Of a DNA stretch of 43,602 bases, positions 34,849-42,753 are shown one piece after another. A program made the translations under genes and the position numbers. The DNA is taken from contig NZ_JAKCFB010000060.1 of the NCBI RefSeq assembly GCF_024198235.1, positions 1 through 43,602 of the forward strand, given 5' to 3'. Below the pieces are notes generated by a model. The model was not told where the DNA came from, did no database searches, and saw only the letters and a list, made by a program, of their open reading frames with translations. Source of the DNA: Myxococcus dinghuensis. GTDB taxonomy: Bacteria > Myxococcota > Myxococcia > Myxococcales > Myxococcaceae. Positions within the stretch are counted from its first letter, which is position 1; each line of letters opens with the position of its first letter.

Positions 34849-36636
34849 ATGGCGTGCGCGCGAGGAGCACTCGTGGCACTGGCGTTGCACCACAACGGGG
34901 AAACCGAGACATCGAAGACCCAGGGTATCCCCCAGGGTCGGTGCCGTCCCACCCGCCCGAGCCCCGGGGCGACCGAGGTTCCCTTGCGCGTCGAGACCAG
35001 CTGCGACACCGCCCGCTTCCTGTTGGACGGTGACAACTTCTTCGCGGAGTTGCACCGACGCATCATCGCCGTGGAGGAGGCGGGGAACGGGGCCTCCATC
35101 CGGCTGGCGTACTGGAAGGCGGACCCGAGCCTGCGCTTGCCCGCGGTGGATGGGAAGGACGAGCGGACCTTGTCAGAGGCGCTGTCGTCGGCGGTGAAGG
35201 CGGGGGTGAAGGTCCAGGTCATCCTGTGGAACGGCTGGAAGTCGGAGTGCTTCGTGCCGCACCACCACTTCTGGCGGCAGGACTGGTCGGAGTGGATCGA
35301 CCGGTGGAGGAGCATCCTCCTGAAGTGGAAGCTCCCGGAGGGGTCCATCGAGTTCAAGTACCACTCGTACGCGGGCAACAAGCTGCATCCCTTCACGAGC
35401 CTGCACGTGAAGATCGCGTTGTTCGACACGGGGGAGGAGCAGGTGGTGCTGCTCGGGGGGATGAACCTGGGCGAGGACTACAAGTCGTCCACGGTGCACG
35501 ACCGGGAGAACCACTGGCACGACGCGGCGGTGAAGCTGACGGGCGACGTGTACCGGGTGGTGGGGCATTACTGGTCGGAGCTGTGGGCGGGGAGGAAGCC
35601 GCCCAAGGCGCCGAGCTCGCCGGACCGGAGTGGCGGAGAGACGCCGGTGACGTTCGTGACGACGGACGTGCAGGGCAAGGCCGAGCGGGACATCCGGACG
35701 GAGCTGGTGCGGTACTTCCAGTTGGCGAAGGACTACATCTACATGGAGAACCAGGCGCTCACGGACCCGTGCATCATCGACGCGCTGGTGGCGGCGGCGG
35801 CGCGGGGGGTGAAGGTCATCATCGTGGTGCCGCACCCGAAGCAGACGGTGCTGGGGGACTACAGCGGCTATGCGTACGTGATGAACTTCGCGTTCCGGGC
35901 CATCGCGATGGCGCGGATGACGCAGTTCACGTACGCGGGGACGCTGGGGAAGAAGTACACGGTGCGGAAGTCGGACATCGCGGAGTCCAGCCTGCGCTAC
36001 GAGGGCTGGCTCTTGAGCGGGCGCGTGTTGAAGACGGCGTCCCAGACGTCGATGTGGGCGGAGTCGAACGACAGCTACATCACCAACCTGGAGAAGCAGC
36101 TGCGCAACGGGGACGACAGCCTGATGCGGGTGTGGCGTGCGCCCAACCTGCCCTTCCGTCCGGCGTCGCAGTTCATGAACCGCGGGTTCCACTGGAAGAC
36201 GAAGAACGCGTGGGTGGGGACGTGGGTGTACCTGGAGCACGTGACGGACATCGAGAGCACGTCGTTCAGCATGTACTCGCCGCTGCTGACGGGCACGCAG
36301 GGGGCGTCGCCGTACGTCCACTCGAAGGTGGCGCTCATCGACGACGAGGTGGCGTTCATCGGGAGCAGCAACTGGACCTACCGCAGCATGCAGTTCGACG
36401 CCGAGGTCAGCGCCGTCATCCAGGACGGGGACTTCGTGCGCGACATGCGCGAGGAGCTGTTCGAGCACTGGGGCATGCCCAAGGACCTCGACCAGTGGCG
36501 GGAGCGCGCGGAGGAGAACCTCGACAAGGACGACGACGGCTCCGTTCGCATCGTCCCGCTGACGCTCGCGGACCTCCAGGTCCCGTACACGAGCCTCACC
36601 GCCTGGGGCTCCTGGGCCGCGGGGAACATGATTTGA
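34849..36636 (+). CDS. phospholipase D-family protein
   Basis: About 595 residues with two HKD motifs: HVKIALFD with His at about 186 and HSKVALID with His at about 491, each followed by family sequence (LLGGMNLGEDY and IGSSNWTYRSMQFDAEVS). Both HxKxxxxD sets are complete, so it should be an active phosphatidyl-transferring or hydrolysing enzyme. About 300 residues separate them, longer than in cardiolipin synthases, and the middle includes YFQLAKDYIYMENQALTDP as in eukaryotic-type PLDs. No signal peptide is clear. The start is uncertain: ATG 34849 was chosen, but no ribosome site stands out and coding quality becomes convincing only after about 34975. The frame is open to 34456, inside the opposite gene, which is unlikely to be used. 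Confidence 0.85.
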   Translation: MACARGALVALALHHNGETETSKTQGIPQGRCRPTRPSPGATEVPLRVETSCDTARFLLDGDNFFAELHRRIIAVEEAGNGASIRLAYWKADPSLRLPAVDGKDERTLSEALSSAVKAGVKVQVILWNGWKSECFVPHHHFWRQDWSEWIDRWRSILLKWKLPEGSIEFKYHSYAGNKLHPFTSLHVKIALFDTGEEQVVLLGGMNLGEDYKSSTVHDRENHWHDAAVKLTGDVYRVVGHYWSELWAGRKPPKAPSSPDRSGGETPVTFVTTDVQGKAERDIRTELVRYFQLAKDYIYMENQALTDPCIIDALVAAAARGVKVIIVVPHPKQTVLGDYSGYAYVMNFAFRAIAMARMTQFTYAGTLGKKYTVRKSDIAESSLRYEGWLLSGRVLKTASQTSMWAESNDSYITNLEKQLRNGDDSLMRVWRAPNLPFRPASQFMNRGFHWKTKNAWVGTWVYLEHVTDIESTSFSMYSPLLTGTQGASPYVHSKVALIDDEVAFIGSSNWTYRSMQFDAEVSAVIQDGDFVRDMREELFEHWGMPKDLDQWRERAEENLDKDDDGSVRIVPLTLADLQVPYTSLTAWGSWAAGNMI

Positions 36637-36654
36637 GGGGGGCCGAGGGGCCGC

Positions 36655-37251
36655 TTACGTCGCTCCAAGTTCGTGTGGACCTGTCACGCGTTCGAAGCAG
36701 ACCCCAAGGTTCCCTACTCGCTCGAGCGCCGCCTTGACCGTGGCCGAGACGATGAGGGCGGACGGATATCCCTGTATCCGGAAGACCTGGGCCCCGCCGA
36801 CCCTGGCGGGGTCGATGCGCAGGCCGAGGATCGCACGATATGAGCCGGCTCGCTCTGGCGCCGCGCCATCGGGCGGATAGCGCTGTACCTCCTTGGACGT
36901 CCCTTCGTCGACGCAGGCAAAGCATCGAGTGGCGTTGACGATGTAGAGAGGCGTGTCCGCCCCGTCGACATGGATGGGGAATACCTGGACGTCGTCGGGC
37001 GCGAGTTGGAGAAGCAGTCGCGCGACCTGCTCATTCGCGATGGGTGTTCGACCGGAGTTCGCGACCGAGAAGGAGCGCTGCGGACCGTCGCGGAACGGCC
37101 TGCTCTTCAGCGCTCCGGGGTCTGGCAGACGCCTTCCATCCCCGAACATCCACGGGTCGTCCAACTCGCCACCGACAGCGGGGACGGGAAGCTCCAGGAC
37201 CCACTGTGGGACGTCGGCGATTCCTATGTCGTAGAAGGCATCTTCGGACAT
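36655..37251 (-). CDS. Imm11 / DUF1629-family immunity protein
   Basis: A 198-residue protein starting 3 bases after the stop of the toxin lipoprotein gene. It resembles Imm11 (MXAN_0049-type, DUF1629): GRTPIANEQVARLLLQLAP in the middle, FPIHVDGADTPLYIVNATRC, then AQVFRIQGYPSALIVSATVK and ALERVGNLGVCFERV near the end, the order of conserved segments in that family. There is no signal peptide, fitting a cytoplasmic or inner-leaflet antidote to a nuclease delivered from outside. The pairing with an AHH-domain lipoprotein is inferred from gene order and spacing; Imm11 proteins accompany various toxins. Confidence 0.75.
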   Translation of the reverse strand: MSEDAFYDIGIADVPQWVLELPVPAVGGELDDPWMFGDGRRLPDPGALKSRPFRDGPQRSFSVANSGRTPIANEQVARLLLQLAPDDVQVFPIHVDGADTPLYIVNATRCFACVDEGTSKEVQRYPPDGAAPERAGSYRAILGLRIDPARVGGAQVFRIQGYPSALIVSATVKAALERVGNLGVCFERVTGPHELGAT

Positions 37252-37254
37252 CGT

Positions 37255-38556
37255 CTATCCCTCATGCGGCACGATCAGCCGCCGAAGCCCGCTACCGGGG
37301 GTCAGCAACTCGTCCGCGACCTTCGCAAGCTCCTCGACCAATCGACCCCGACACGCTTCGGTGTTTCTGCACCGTCCCAGGGCGTCGTTCAACCGCCGCA
37401 GGATGGCCTCGTGGTACTCGCGTGAGTGAGGCCCCTGGTGGCCACCAAGTCGAACCTTGTTGGCGGCATCTTCCAAGGACATTCCAGCCCGGGAGAACAC
37501 CTCTTCGCACAATGGAGTCCAGGGACCTCCGGATGCCGCGGAGATGGAGTTCTTGTTCGTGCAGATATGGTGAACCGAGCCTTCCGGCTCTCCTGGGAAG
37601 CGTCCCTCCGAGTACATCGCCATCACCGCGACGGCTCCAGGTGCAAGCGCGACATTGAGCACGCCCGCAGCCGGCAGCGCGATGGAAGTCACGCCACCAC
37701 CCAGGGCGGCTCCGAGCTGAATTCCCGCCTCCGCCTCCACGCGCAGCGCCGCCTGGGGAAATCCAGGCAGTCTGGGCCCCTGCGCCGCCATCGCGCTTCT
37801 TCCGCCAAGCGCCGCGGTGACCAGTAGGACCAGGACCCGTGCCCCGTTCGTCCCCAACACCCGACCCAGTTGGTGCCCGATGGACTGGAGTTCGACGACG
37901 CTCGTCGCATTCCCTGCGTCGTCCCACAACTGGACGAAGCCTCGCCCCAATTCCCAGACCGGGACCACGCCCAGATAGGCAACCATCGCCGCCGTCAACG
38001 CGACCGCGAGGGCCTTGGTGACCGGCTCGGGGAGGGTCATCGTGAGGAGCAAGGTGAGCGCGACGGAGGTTACCATGGCCTTGAGCACCGCCGGGTTCAG
38101 CGTCTTGCCGACCTCCGCCTCGACACTCTCCCACACGGTGTCGAGGGCGAAGGACAGAGCCATGAGCGTCCGGTCCTTTCGAGAGAACATGAGCCCCGTC
38201 CCGCTCGCCAGGGACAAGCACGCGTCCTGTTCGGGACAGACGCGCGAATACAGCGTCTCCAAGGAAGGGGCTGAACCCGCGTCCACGATTCCGTCCGAAG
38301 TGGCAAGGAGTGCCCTCGACCTCGCCCACCGCGCCCGGTCCACCTCGTCGGTCTCGCGGAGTGCAACGTCCAGGCGAAGCTCGAGGAGAAGTCGCGCGAG
38401 GGCCGACCTGAACTCGGCTTCGCTCACCTGGACCGGAGCCATCTCGACCGAGTTGTGAATGACCTGCTGACCTGCGCCGACATCCAGGCGGACGACTCGG
38501 GTTGGCGCGCATCCGGCGACAAGCCACATCAGAGCGACGGTGCCAACGAGCTTCAT
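37255..38556 (-). CDS. SitA-like polymorphic toxin lipoprotein with AHH nuclease domain
   Basis: A 433-residue protein starting at ATG 38556 behind a GGGGGA site. The signal ends LVAGC (lipidated Cys16). The N-terminal 180 residues are a soluble domain (VRLDVGAGQQVIHN, SLETLYSRVCPEQDACLS). Two hydrophobic segments follow (VTSVALTLLLTMTL and ALAVALTAAMVAYLGVVPV), and a Gly/Ala-rich stretch. The C-terminal 105 residues match the AHH nuclease family: VHHICTNKNSIS with His329-His330, WTPLCEEVFSRAGMSLEDAAN, and GHQGPHSREYHEAILRRL. Lipoproteins with C-terminal toxin domains and adjacent immunity genes are the layout of myxobacterial SitA toxins, which pass between cells by outer-membrane exchange. 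A sitB-like partner is not seen; a transposase fragment lies upstream. The Imm11 gene follows after 3 bases. Confidence 0.82.
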   Translation of the reverse strand: MKLVGTVALMWLVAGCAPTRVVRLDVGAGQQVIHNSVEMAPVQVSEAEFRSALARLLLELRLDVALRETDEVDRARWARSRALLATSDGIVDAGSAPSLETLYSRVCPEQDACLSLASGTGLMFSRKDRTLMALSFALDTVWESVEAEVGKTLNPAVLKAMVTSVALTLLLTMTLPEPVTKALAVALTAAMVAYLGVVPVWELGRGFVQLWDDAGNATSVVELQSIGHQLGRVLGTNGARVLVLLVTAALGGRSAMAAQGPRLPGFPQAALRVEAEAGIQLGAALGGGVTSIALPAAGVLNVALAPGAVAVMAMYSEGRFPGEPEGSVHHICTNKNSISAASGGPWTPLCEEVFSRAGMSLEDAANKVRLGGHQGPHSREYHEAILRRLNDALGRCRNTEACRGRLVEELAKVADELLTPGSGLRRLIVPHEG

Positions 38557-38794
38557 GGAATCCCCCACGTCCCCTGGAAGTCAGGACCACCGAATCCTGA
38601 CCTTGGGGTCTGACGACTTCAACGCAGGGCAAGCTCCCAAGTGCAAAGCACTCGATTCCGCGCACACAACACAGCCAGCGCCTCCCGGCATCACAGCCAG
38701 CGGGACCACAAGGCAAGGACCAGCAGCCCCCTGCCGCTTTGTGCTCAACGCCTCGCGGAATCACGGTGGAGCTGCGCCGTCAAGTCTGACACGG

Positions 38795-38959
38795 TCAGAG
38801 GGTTGAAGTCGCGAGTCGGAACTCGCTCGTGCACTGCCGGCGCTGTTCGGACAAGCTCTCGAGCCACTTCACACTCAGCACCGACGGCATGAGCAACCGC
38901 GCCACGACGAGCACGGGGCTGTGATGCGTGGAGCGCTCGAAAATGACGTCAAGGGCCAT
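38795..38959 (-). pseudogene. truncated IS4-type transposase N-terminus
   Basis: A 54-codon frame beginning MALDVIFERSTHHSPVLVVARLLM and continuing SVLSVKWLESLSEQRRQ, which resembles the first 50 residues of a group of IS4-type transposases (FExxxxxSPxxVMxRxLLE...LFExxxxRQYxRELLFS). It breaks off where the family has RELLFSxVVxLM and ends in a stop soon after. A strong GGAGGGAG site precedes the ATG at 38959. No DDE residues or terminal repeats remain nearby, so it is a fragment left by an insertion or rearrangement beside the toxin gene. Confidence 0.5.
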
Positions 38960-39042
38960 GACTCTCCCTCCAGTCACGCCTCTCTGAATGGTGTCCTTGG
39001 CTGCCTGCCCTAACGCTCCAAAGTCGAAGCAACCGCTGCCTC

Positions 39043-39085
39043 TCCCGTTCCCTCTCGCGGCAGGGCCCTCTCTCTCGGAACGGGA
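39043..39085. repeat. inverted repeat upstream of the sugar dehydrogenase
   Basis: TCCCGTTCC at 39043-39051 pairs perfectly with GGAACGGGA at 39077-39085 around a CT-rich 25-base loop, followed by TGAGGGTC. The arrangement resembles small palindromic intergenic elements (REP-like) of high-GC genomes; a second copy was not found in this window. Confidence 0.35.
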
Positions 39086-39208
39086 TGAGGGTCACGGCCT
39101 GGGTATAGAGCGGCTGGAGCACATCGACCGCCATCGGTCGTAATGCGTCCTTCCCAGTCGGCGCAAAGGACGCGATGGTTCCTCCCTTCCCCCTCTGGAG
39201 TGAGTCGC

Positions 39209-40540
39209 ATGCGCATCCTGTCAATGCCCCTCATCGTCGCCACCCTCCTGGTCGGTTGCCGAGAGGATCCAGAACCCACGCCATCGGACTCGGGCACCTC
39301 GCAGCAGGACTCGGGCGTCCCTGGAGACGACGCGGGTGTCCCTGGAGACGACGCGGGTGTCCCTGGAGACGACGCGGGTGTCCCTGAAGATCCGCTCCCC
39401 AGCGGTCCCCCGGTTCCGCAGGGCCCGCCCAACGTGCCCGAGTTCAATCCGGCCTTCCCAGGGCAGACGCGCGCCCCCGCCATCCAGACGAAGACGCCCA
39501 TCCAGGTCACGGAGATTGCCTCGGGCTTCAGGAACCCCTGGGCGATCGCCTTCCTGCCTGACCAGCGCATGCTGGTGACGGAGAAGGCCACCGGCTCGCT
39601 CTACATCGTCACGCAGCAGGGCGCGAAGTCCCCCGCGGTCAGCGGTCTGCCCGCAGTGGACGCACGCGGTCAGGGTGGGTTGCTCGACGTGGAGGTGAGC
39701 CCGGACTACGCCGAGAGCCAGCGCATCTACTGGACCTACTCCGAGCCTCGTACGGGCGGCAACGGACTGACGGTGGCGCGCGCGCGCCTCGTGGACGGTG
39801 CGCAGCCTCGCGTGGAGAACGTCCAGATCATCTTCCGCATGATGCCCACGCTCGAGTCGACGCTGCACTCCGGGGGACGGATGGTGTTCACCCCGGACGG
39901 CAAGCTGTTCGTCACGCTCGGGGAGCGCTCCATCCTCGCGGGCCGTGTCCAGGCCCAGGACGTGAAGAGCCACCTCGGCAAGGTGGTCCGCATCAATCCC
40001 GACGGCACCGTGCCCCAGGACAACCCGTATCTGGGCAACCCGGAGGCGAAGCCGGAGATCTGGTCGGTGGGGCACCGCAACGTCCTGTCCGCGGCGCTCG
40101 ACAGCCAGAACCGGCTGTGGACGGTGGAGATGGGTCCGCAGGGAGGCGACGAGGTCAACCTCACCGAGGCAGGCAAGGACTACGGCTGGCCCACCATCGG
40201 GTATGGGGAGGAGTACTCGGGCGCGCCCATCCACCAGAGTCCCCAGGCTCCGGGCATGGAGCAGCCCGTGTACTACTGGGACCCGGTGATTGCCCCCTCG
40301 GGGATGACCATCTACTCCGGGACCCTGTTCCCCGAGTGGCGGAACAACCTGTTCATCGGCGGCCTGGCCTCCCAGGCGCTGGTGCGGCTCATGGTGCGCA
40401 ATGACCGCGTGGTGGGCGAGGAGCACCTCCTCAAGAACCTGAACGCGCGCATCCGCGAGGTGGTGCAGGGCCCCGAGGGCGCCCTCTACCTGCTCACCGA
40501 CGCCACCAACGGCAAGCTGCTCAAGCTCACACCGCAATGA
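39209..40540 (+). CDS. PQQ-dependent sugar dehydrogenase-like lipoprotein (GSDH family)
   Basis: A 443-residue protein with lipoprotein signal ending LLVGC (Cys17), an Asp/Gly/Pro linker with three perfect VPGDDAG repeats, and a six-bladed propeller of the glucose/sorbosone dehydrogenase family. Family marks are GFRNPWAIAFLPDQRMLVTEK, VDARGQGGLLDVEVSPDY, LHSGGRMVFTPDGKLFVTLGE (His of the PQQ pocket), HLGKVVRINPDGT, SVGHRNVLSAAL, and GPQGGDEVNLTEAGKDYGWP. It should oxidise aldoses or related sugars at the cell surface using PQQ, passing electrons on; the substrate is unknown. A GGAGTGAG site precedes ATG 39209. A hairpin lies 20 bases after the stop. Confidence 0.92.
   Translation: MRILSMPLIVATLLVGCREDPEPTPSDSGTSQQDSGVPGDDAGVPGDDAGVPGDDAGVPEDPLPSGPPVPQGPPNVPEFNPAFPGQTRAPAIQTKTPIQVTEIASGFRNPWAIAFLPDQRMLVTEKATGSLYIVTQQGAKSPAVSGLPAVDARGQGGLLDVEVSPDYAESQRIYWTYSEPRTGGNGLTVARARLVDGAQPRVENVQIIFRMMPTLESTLHSGGRMVFTPDGKLFVTLGERSILAGRVQAQDVKSHLGKVVRINPDGTVPQDNPYLGNPEAKPEIWSVGHRNVLSAALDSQNRLWTVEMGPQGGDEVNLTEAGKDYGWPTIGYGEEYSGAPIHQSPQAPGMEQPVYYWDPVIAPSGMTIYSGTLFPEWRNNLFIGGLASQALVRLMVRNDRVVGEEHLLKNLNARIREVVQGPEGALYLLTDATNGKLLKLTPQ
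39317..39379 (+). repeat. 21-base tandem repeat, three copies, inside the dehydrogenase linker
   Basis: Three in-frame copies (39317-39337, 39338-39358, 39359-39379) encode VPGDDAG and are identical at nearly every base; a fourth partial copy follows. The copies sit in the surface linker, where length changes are tolerated. Confidence 0.85.
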
Positions 40541-40561
40541 CGCATCCGGAGGCCACGGTGC

Positions 40562-40598
40562 CATCCCCGCGCCCCGAGCAACGCAAAGCGCGGGGATG
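40562..40598 (+). terminator. hairpin after the sugar dehydrogenase gene
   Basis: CATCCCCGCGC at 40562-40572 and GCGCGGGGATG at 40588-40598 form a perfect 11-base stem with a 15-base loop, 22 bases after the dehydrogenase stop. There is no T-run, so termination strength is uncertain. Confidence 0.6.
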
Positions 40599-41060
40599 AG
40601 CACTCCCTGGGGCCCCTTGGAGCAGCGGACGTGGCGCCCGACGAAAAGCCCTCCGTGCCCAGCTGAATGGAAGGGCGCCAGCGTCTCCCCTCCTGAAACC
40701 ATTCGCATTGAGCCACCCGAACGAGAACATGGGACTCCATGGGAGCGTCAAGCCACGGCGGCAGCTGATGAATGGGTCAAGGTCGACAGTGCTTTCGAGC
40801 GTCTCGAGCGCTATCGCGTGCTTCATCCGGCGCTGGCGGCAATGAGGAGGCTCGTCGACATGCTCAAGCATGACCCGGCGTTCGCCGACGTGCATCCGGT
40901 TGTGTCGCATGCGTCGCTGGTGCTCTCTCGGGGGCGCGCGAAGCGAGGCGTGGACGTGGCCTGCCATGAGGACGACGTGTATCCGGGGCGAAGATGGGTT
41001 CGCGGGGACGACGTGGTTCGGGTGCTGTGCGAGTACCTCAGCGAACTCGGCGACACCTGA
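40596..41060 (+). CDS. hypothetical protein or gene fragment
   Basis: An open frame of up to 154 residues. The first 60 are Pro/Thr/Glu-rich and do not look like a domain; its ATG at 40596 lies inside the 3' arm of a terminator hairpin. The last 90 look real: DSAFERLERYRVLHPALAAMRRL, LKHDPAFADVHPVVSHASLVL, GVDVACHEDDVYPGRRWVRGDDVVRVLCEYLSEL. No family was recognised and no other start has a ribosome site, so it may be the 3' end of a decayed gene. Confidence 0.4.
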   Translation: MSTPWGPLEQRTWRPTKSPPCPAEWKGASVSPPETIRIEPPEREHGTPWERQATAAADEWVKVDSAFERLERYRVLHPALAAMRRLVDMLKHDPAFADVHPVVSHASLVLSRGRAKRGVDVACHEDDVYPGRRWVRGDDVVRVLCEYLSELGDT

Positions 41061-41171
41061 TCCTACAGTTGTAGGTCGAGAGAAGCGCTCCCGCGCCTAC
41101 GGCGCGGGCGCCGCTACAACCTCCAGCGCAGGGAGAGCAGCCCCAAACGAGCACGTCCAACGCACCTTGGG

Positions 41172-41864
41172 TCAGAGAAAATCGAGGAATCCGACTCCAA
41201 ACGTGACATCGAAGGTCGGGCGTGGAGTGAACCCCAGGCGCGTGTCCTCCCATCCCCCACGCCCCGCGAGCATCAGGTGCAGGTTCTTGGTACTTGCCTG
41301 GAGGCCGAGGCTCACGCGGACAGGGACCTGCAGTTGTGCATGGGCGGGCGACATCACGGCGGTGCCCTGCAGTCCGGCGAAGGCCTTGAGATTGTCCAAG
41401 CCAGGTGCATCAATCGGGTCGCGAATCCGTCGGACGAGGTCGCGGGTGAGGCTGAGTCCGAGGGAGGGACCCAGGCCTGCGTCCTCGCTATCCGACGAAG
41501 CCGTGCGGACGTGGAGCCCCAACTGGATGACGACGCCCATCGGCGCGTAGCGTTTCGAGGCGGACATCCAGTACGCGGCGTCAACGCTGATGGCGGCGTT
41601 CGTATAGCGCTGCCGGGTCTCGAGTACGAGCCCATCCAGTTGCTTGGTGCATCTGAACGGAAAGGCAATGCTCGCTCCCATCTGGCCAGTGCCAGCGAGG
41701 ATATCCGTGATGATGGCTTGATCCGTGAGCAACCCGACGGAGAGGATAGGCAGCTCGGCGGAGGCACGGCCTGGAGTCAGGACCGTGAGGCCCAGTGCCG
41801 CGCAAGCCAGGACTCCTCGCCAGGAGGCCACTCGTGCTGCACACGCATTCCACTTCCAGACCAT
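41172..41864 (-). CDS. exported protein, probable outer-membrane beta-barrel
   Basis: A 230-residue protein with signal peptide GVLACAALGLTVLTPGRASA cut before ELP. The mature part is rich in alternating strands (ISVDAAYWMSASKRYAPMGVVIQLGLHV, LGPSLGLSLTRDLV, VPVRVSLGLQAS, HLMLAGRGGWED) and ends in Phe-Leu-Asp-Phe-Leu after DVTFGVGF, compatible with a small outer-membrane barrel. A GAGGAG site lies 9 bases before ATG 41864. No family name recognised. A small palindrome TTGAA-TGGG-TTCAA at 41882-41895 lies just upstream and may be regulatory. Confidence 0.7.
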   Translation of the reverse strand: MVWKWNACAARVASWRGVLACAALGLTVLTPGRASAELPILSVGLLTDQAIITDILAGTGQMGASIAFPFRCTKQLDGLVLETRQRYTNAAISVDAAYWMSASKRYAPMGVVIQLGLHVRTASSDSEDAGLGPSLGLSLTRDLVRRIRDPIDAPGLDNLKAFAGLQGTAVMSPAHAQLQVPVRVSLGLQASTKNLHLMLAGRGGWEDTRLGFTPRPTFDVTFGVGFLDFL

Positions 41865-41989
41865 GAACCCACTCCTCTTGGTTGAATGGGTTCAATGTAT
41901 GAAACGCGTGAATATCGATCTTCACGGGAACCTCACGATTTCATCATGAGCAGGGCGGGGCCGTTGGTGTCCTGCGACTGGCTCCTCGG

Positions 41990-42276
41990 CGTGCGCAGGA
42001 GTTGGGATGTGTCTGCACGCGGAGCAGGACGTCGGCCAGGGACACCTCGGGGTTGACGCCGTTGGCCTCGCAGGTGGCCACCAGGGCGTAGCGGCCCGCG
42101 AGATTCTCTCCCGCGGACTCGTGTCCGACGAAGAGGAAGTTCTTGCGGCCCAGCGCGGCCTTTCGCAACGCCGCCTCCGAGCGGTTGTTGTCCAGGGGCA
42201 ACCGCGGGTCCTCTGCGAAGCGGGTCAGCGCCGCCCATTGCTTCGTCGCGGAGGAGAGCGACTGCCTCAGCGGACT
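41990..42276 (-). pseudogene. IS66 transposase (TnpC), C-terminal remnant
   Basis: About 95 residues matching the end of IS66 transposases: QWAALTRFAEDPRLPLDNN, RSEAALRKAALGRKNFLFVG, then SAGENLAGRYALVATCEANG and NPEVSLADVLLRVQTHPNS. The usual last residues (a Arg-Ile-Asp-Glu-Leu-Leu-Pro type tail) are replaced by out-of-frame sequence, and the whole catalytic part is absent. The frame continues 5' through tnpA only in an unrelated reading frame. Confidence 0.75.
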
Positions 42277-42569
42277 CTTCGGCGGATGGCGCGGCCGTCG
42301 GCGCCCGCGGGGAACCGCAGCCGGGCTCCGCTGGCCAGCACCACCTCGAGCAGCATGGGCCCCACCTGCGCGACGGTCGCCACTTCCACCGGCAACAGGC
42401 GCACCGCTGGGGCCTTCCGGGCGTGCTGGCGTCGGCGCCGGTACACCCACGACTGCAACGTGCTCAGCCTCAGCCCTCTCTGCGCGGAGAACGCCTCCTG
42501 CGTCAACCCGCTCGCCTCGAACGCCTCGGCGACCTGCAACCACTCCTGCTTCTCACCCGGCTTCGACAT
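42267..42569 (-). CDS. tnpA: IS66 accessory protein TnpA
   Basis: A 100-residue protein of the IS66 accessory type: KQEWLQVAEAFEASGLTQEAF and CAQRG-like region SAQRGLRLSTLQSWVYRRRR, a helix-turn-helix, followed by PVEVATVAQ and LEVVLASGARLRFPAG. It is full length for its family. It is directly abutted by the remnant of tnpC instead of tnpB. Confidence 0.75.
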   Translation of the reverse strand: MSKPGEKQEWLQVAEAFEASGLTQEAFSAQRGLRLSTLQSWVYRRRRQHARKAPAVRLLPVEVATVAQVGPMLLEVVLASGARLRFPAGADGRAIRRRVR

Positions 42570-42753
42570 TCCGGCCAGGGTCCACCACGACTGCTACCCC
42601 GGCAAGGCCTCCCGCCACGTCGCTCGCCGGACGGTTACCTCTCATTGACGAGCCGGGCCCGCTCGGAGCAGCGCGCCCGTCCCAAAACCGACTTCTTCAG
42701 CAGCCTGCCAGCTCGGTTGTCCTCCACAGATCACGCCGATGACGTAATCCGGT

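Larger units (their letters stand above)
38557..39208. other. gene-poor stretch between toxin and dehydrogenase genes
   Basis: Apart from the transposase fragment and the inverted repeat listed separately, this 650-base stretch has no protein-like frame. It has lower GC than the left part of the window. A sitB-like gene would be expected here from known SitBAI loci but none was found. Confidence 0.4.
41960..42638 (-). mobile_element. collapsed IS66-family insertion sequence
   Basis: On the minus strand the element starts near 42638 with GTAACCGTCCGGCG, close to the usual IS66 terminal sequence (GTAAGCGTCCGG). It then holds a complete tnpA and, joined at about 42267-42276, only the C-terminal end of the transposase. 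tnpB and about 400 residues of tnpC are missing. The other terminal repeat is not seen near 41940, so the right end is lost too. The element cannot move by itself. Confidence 0.7.

Noticed and set aside
39317..39379. Tandem repeats considered as a CRISPR array
   Set aside because: Repeats are contiguous, 21 bases, in frame and without spacers or cas genes.
40596..40760. ATG at 40596 as a secure gene start
   Set aside because: It lies within a perfect terminator arm and the following 60 residues are not protein-like; kept only as a tentative limit.
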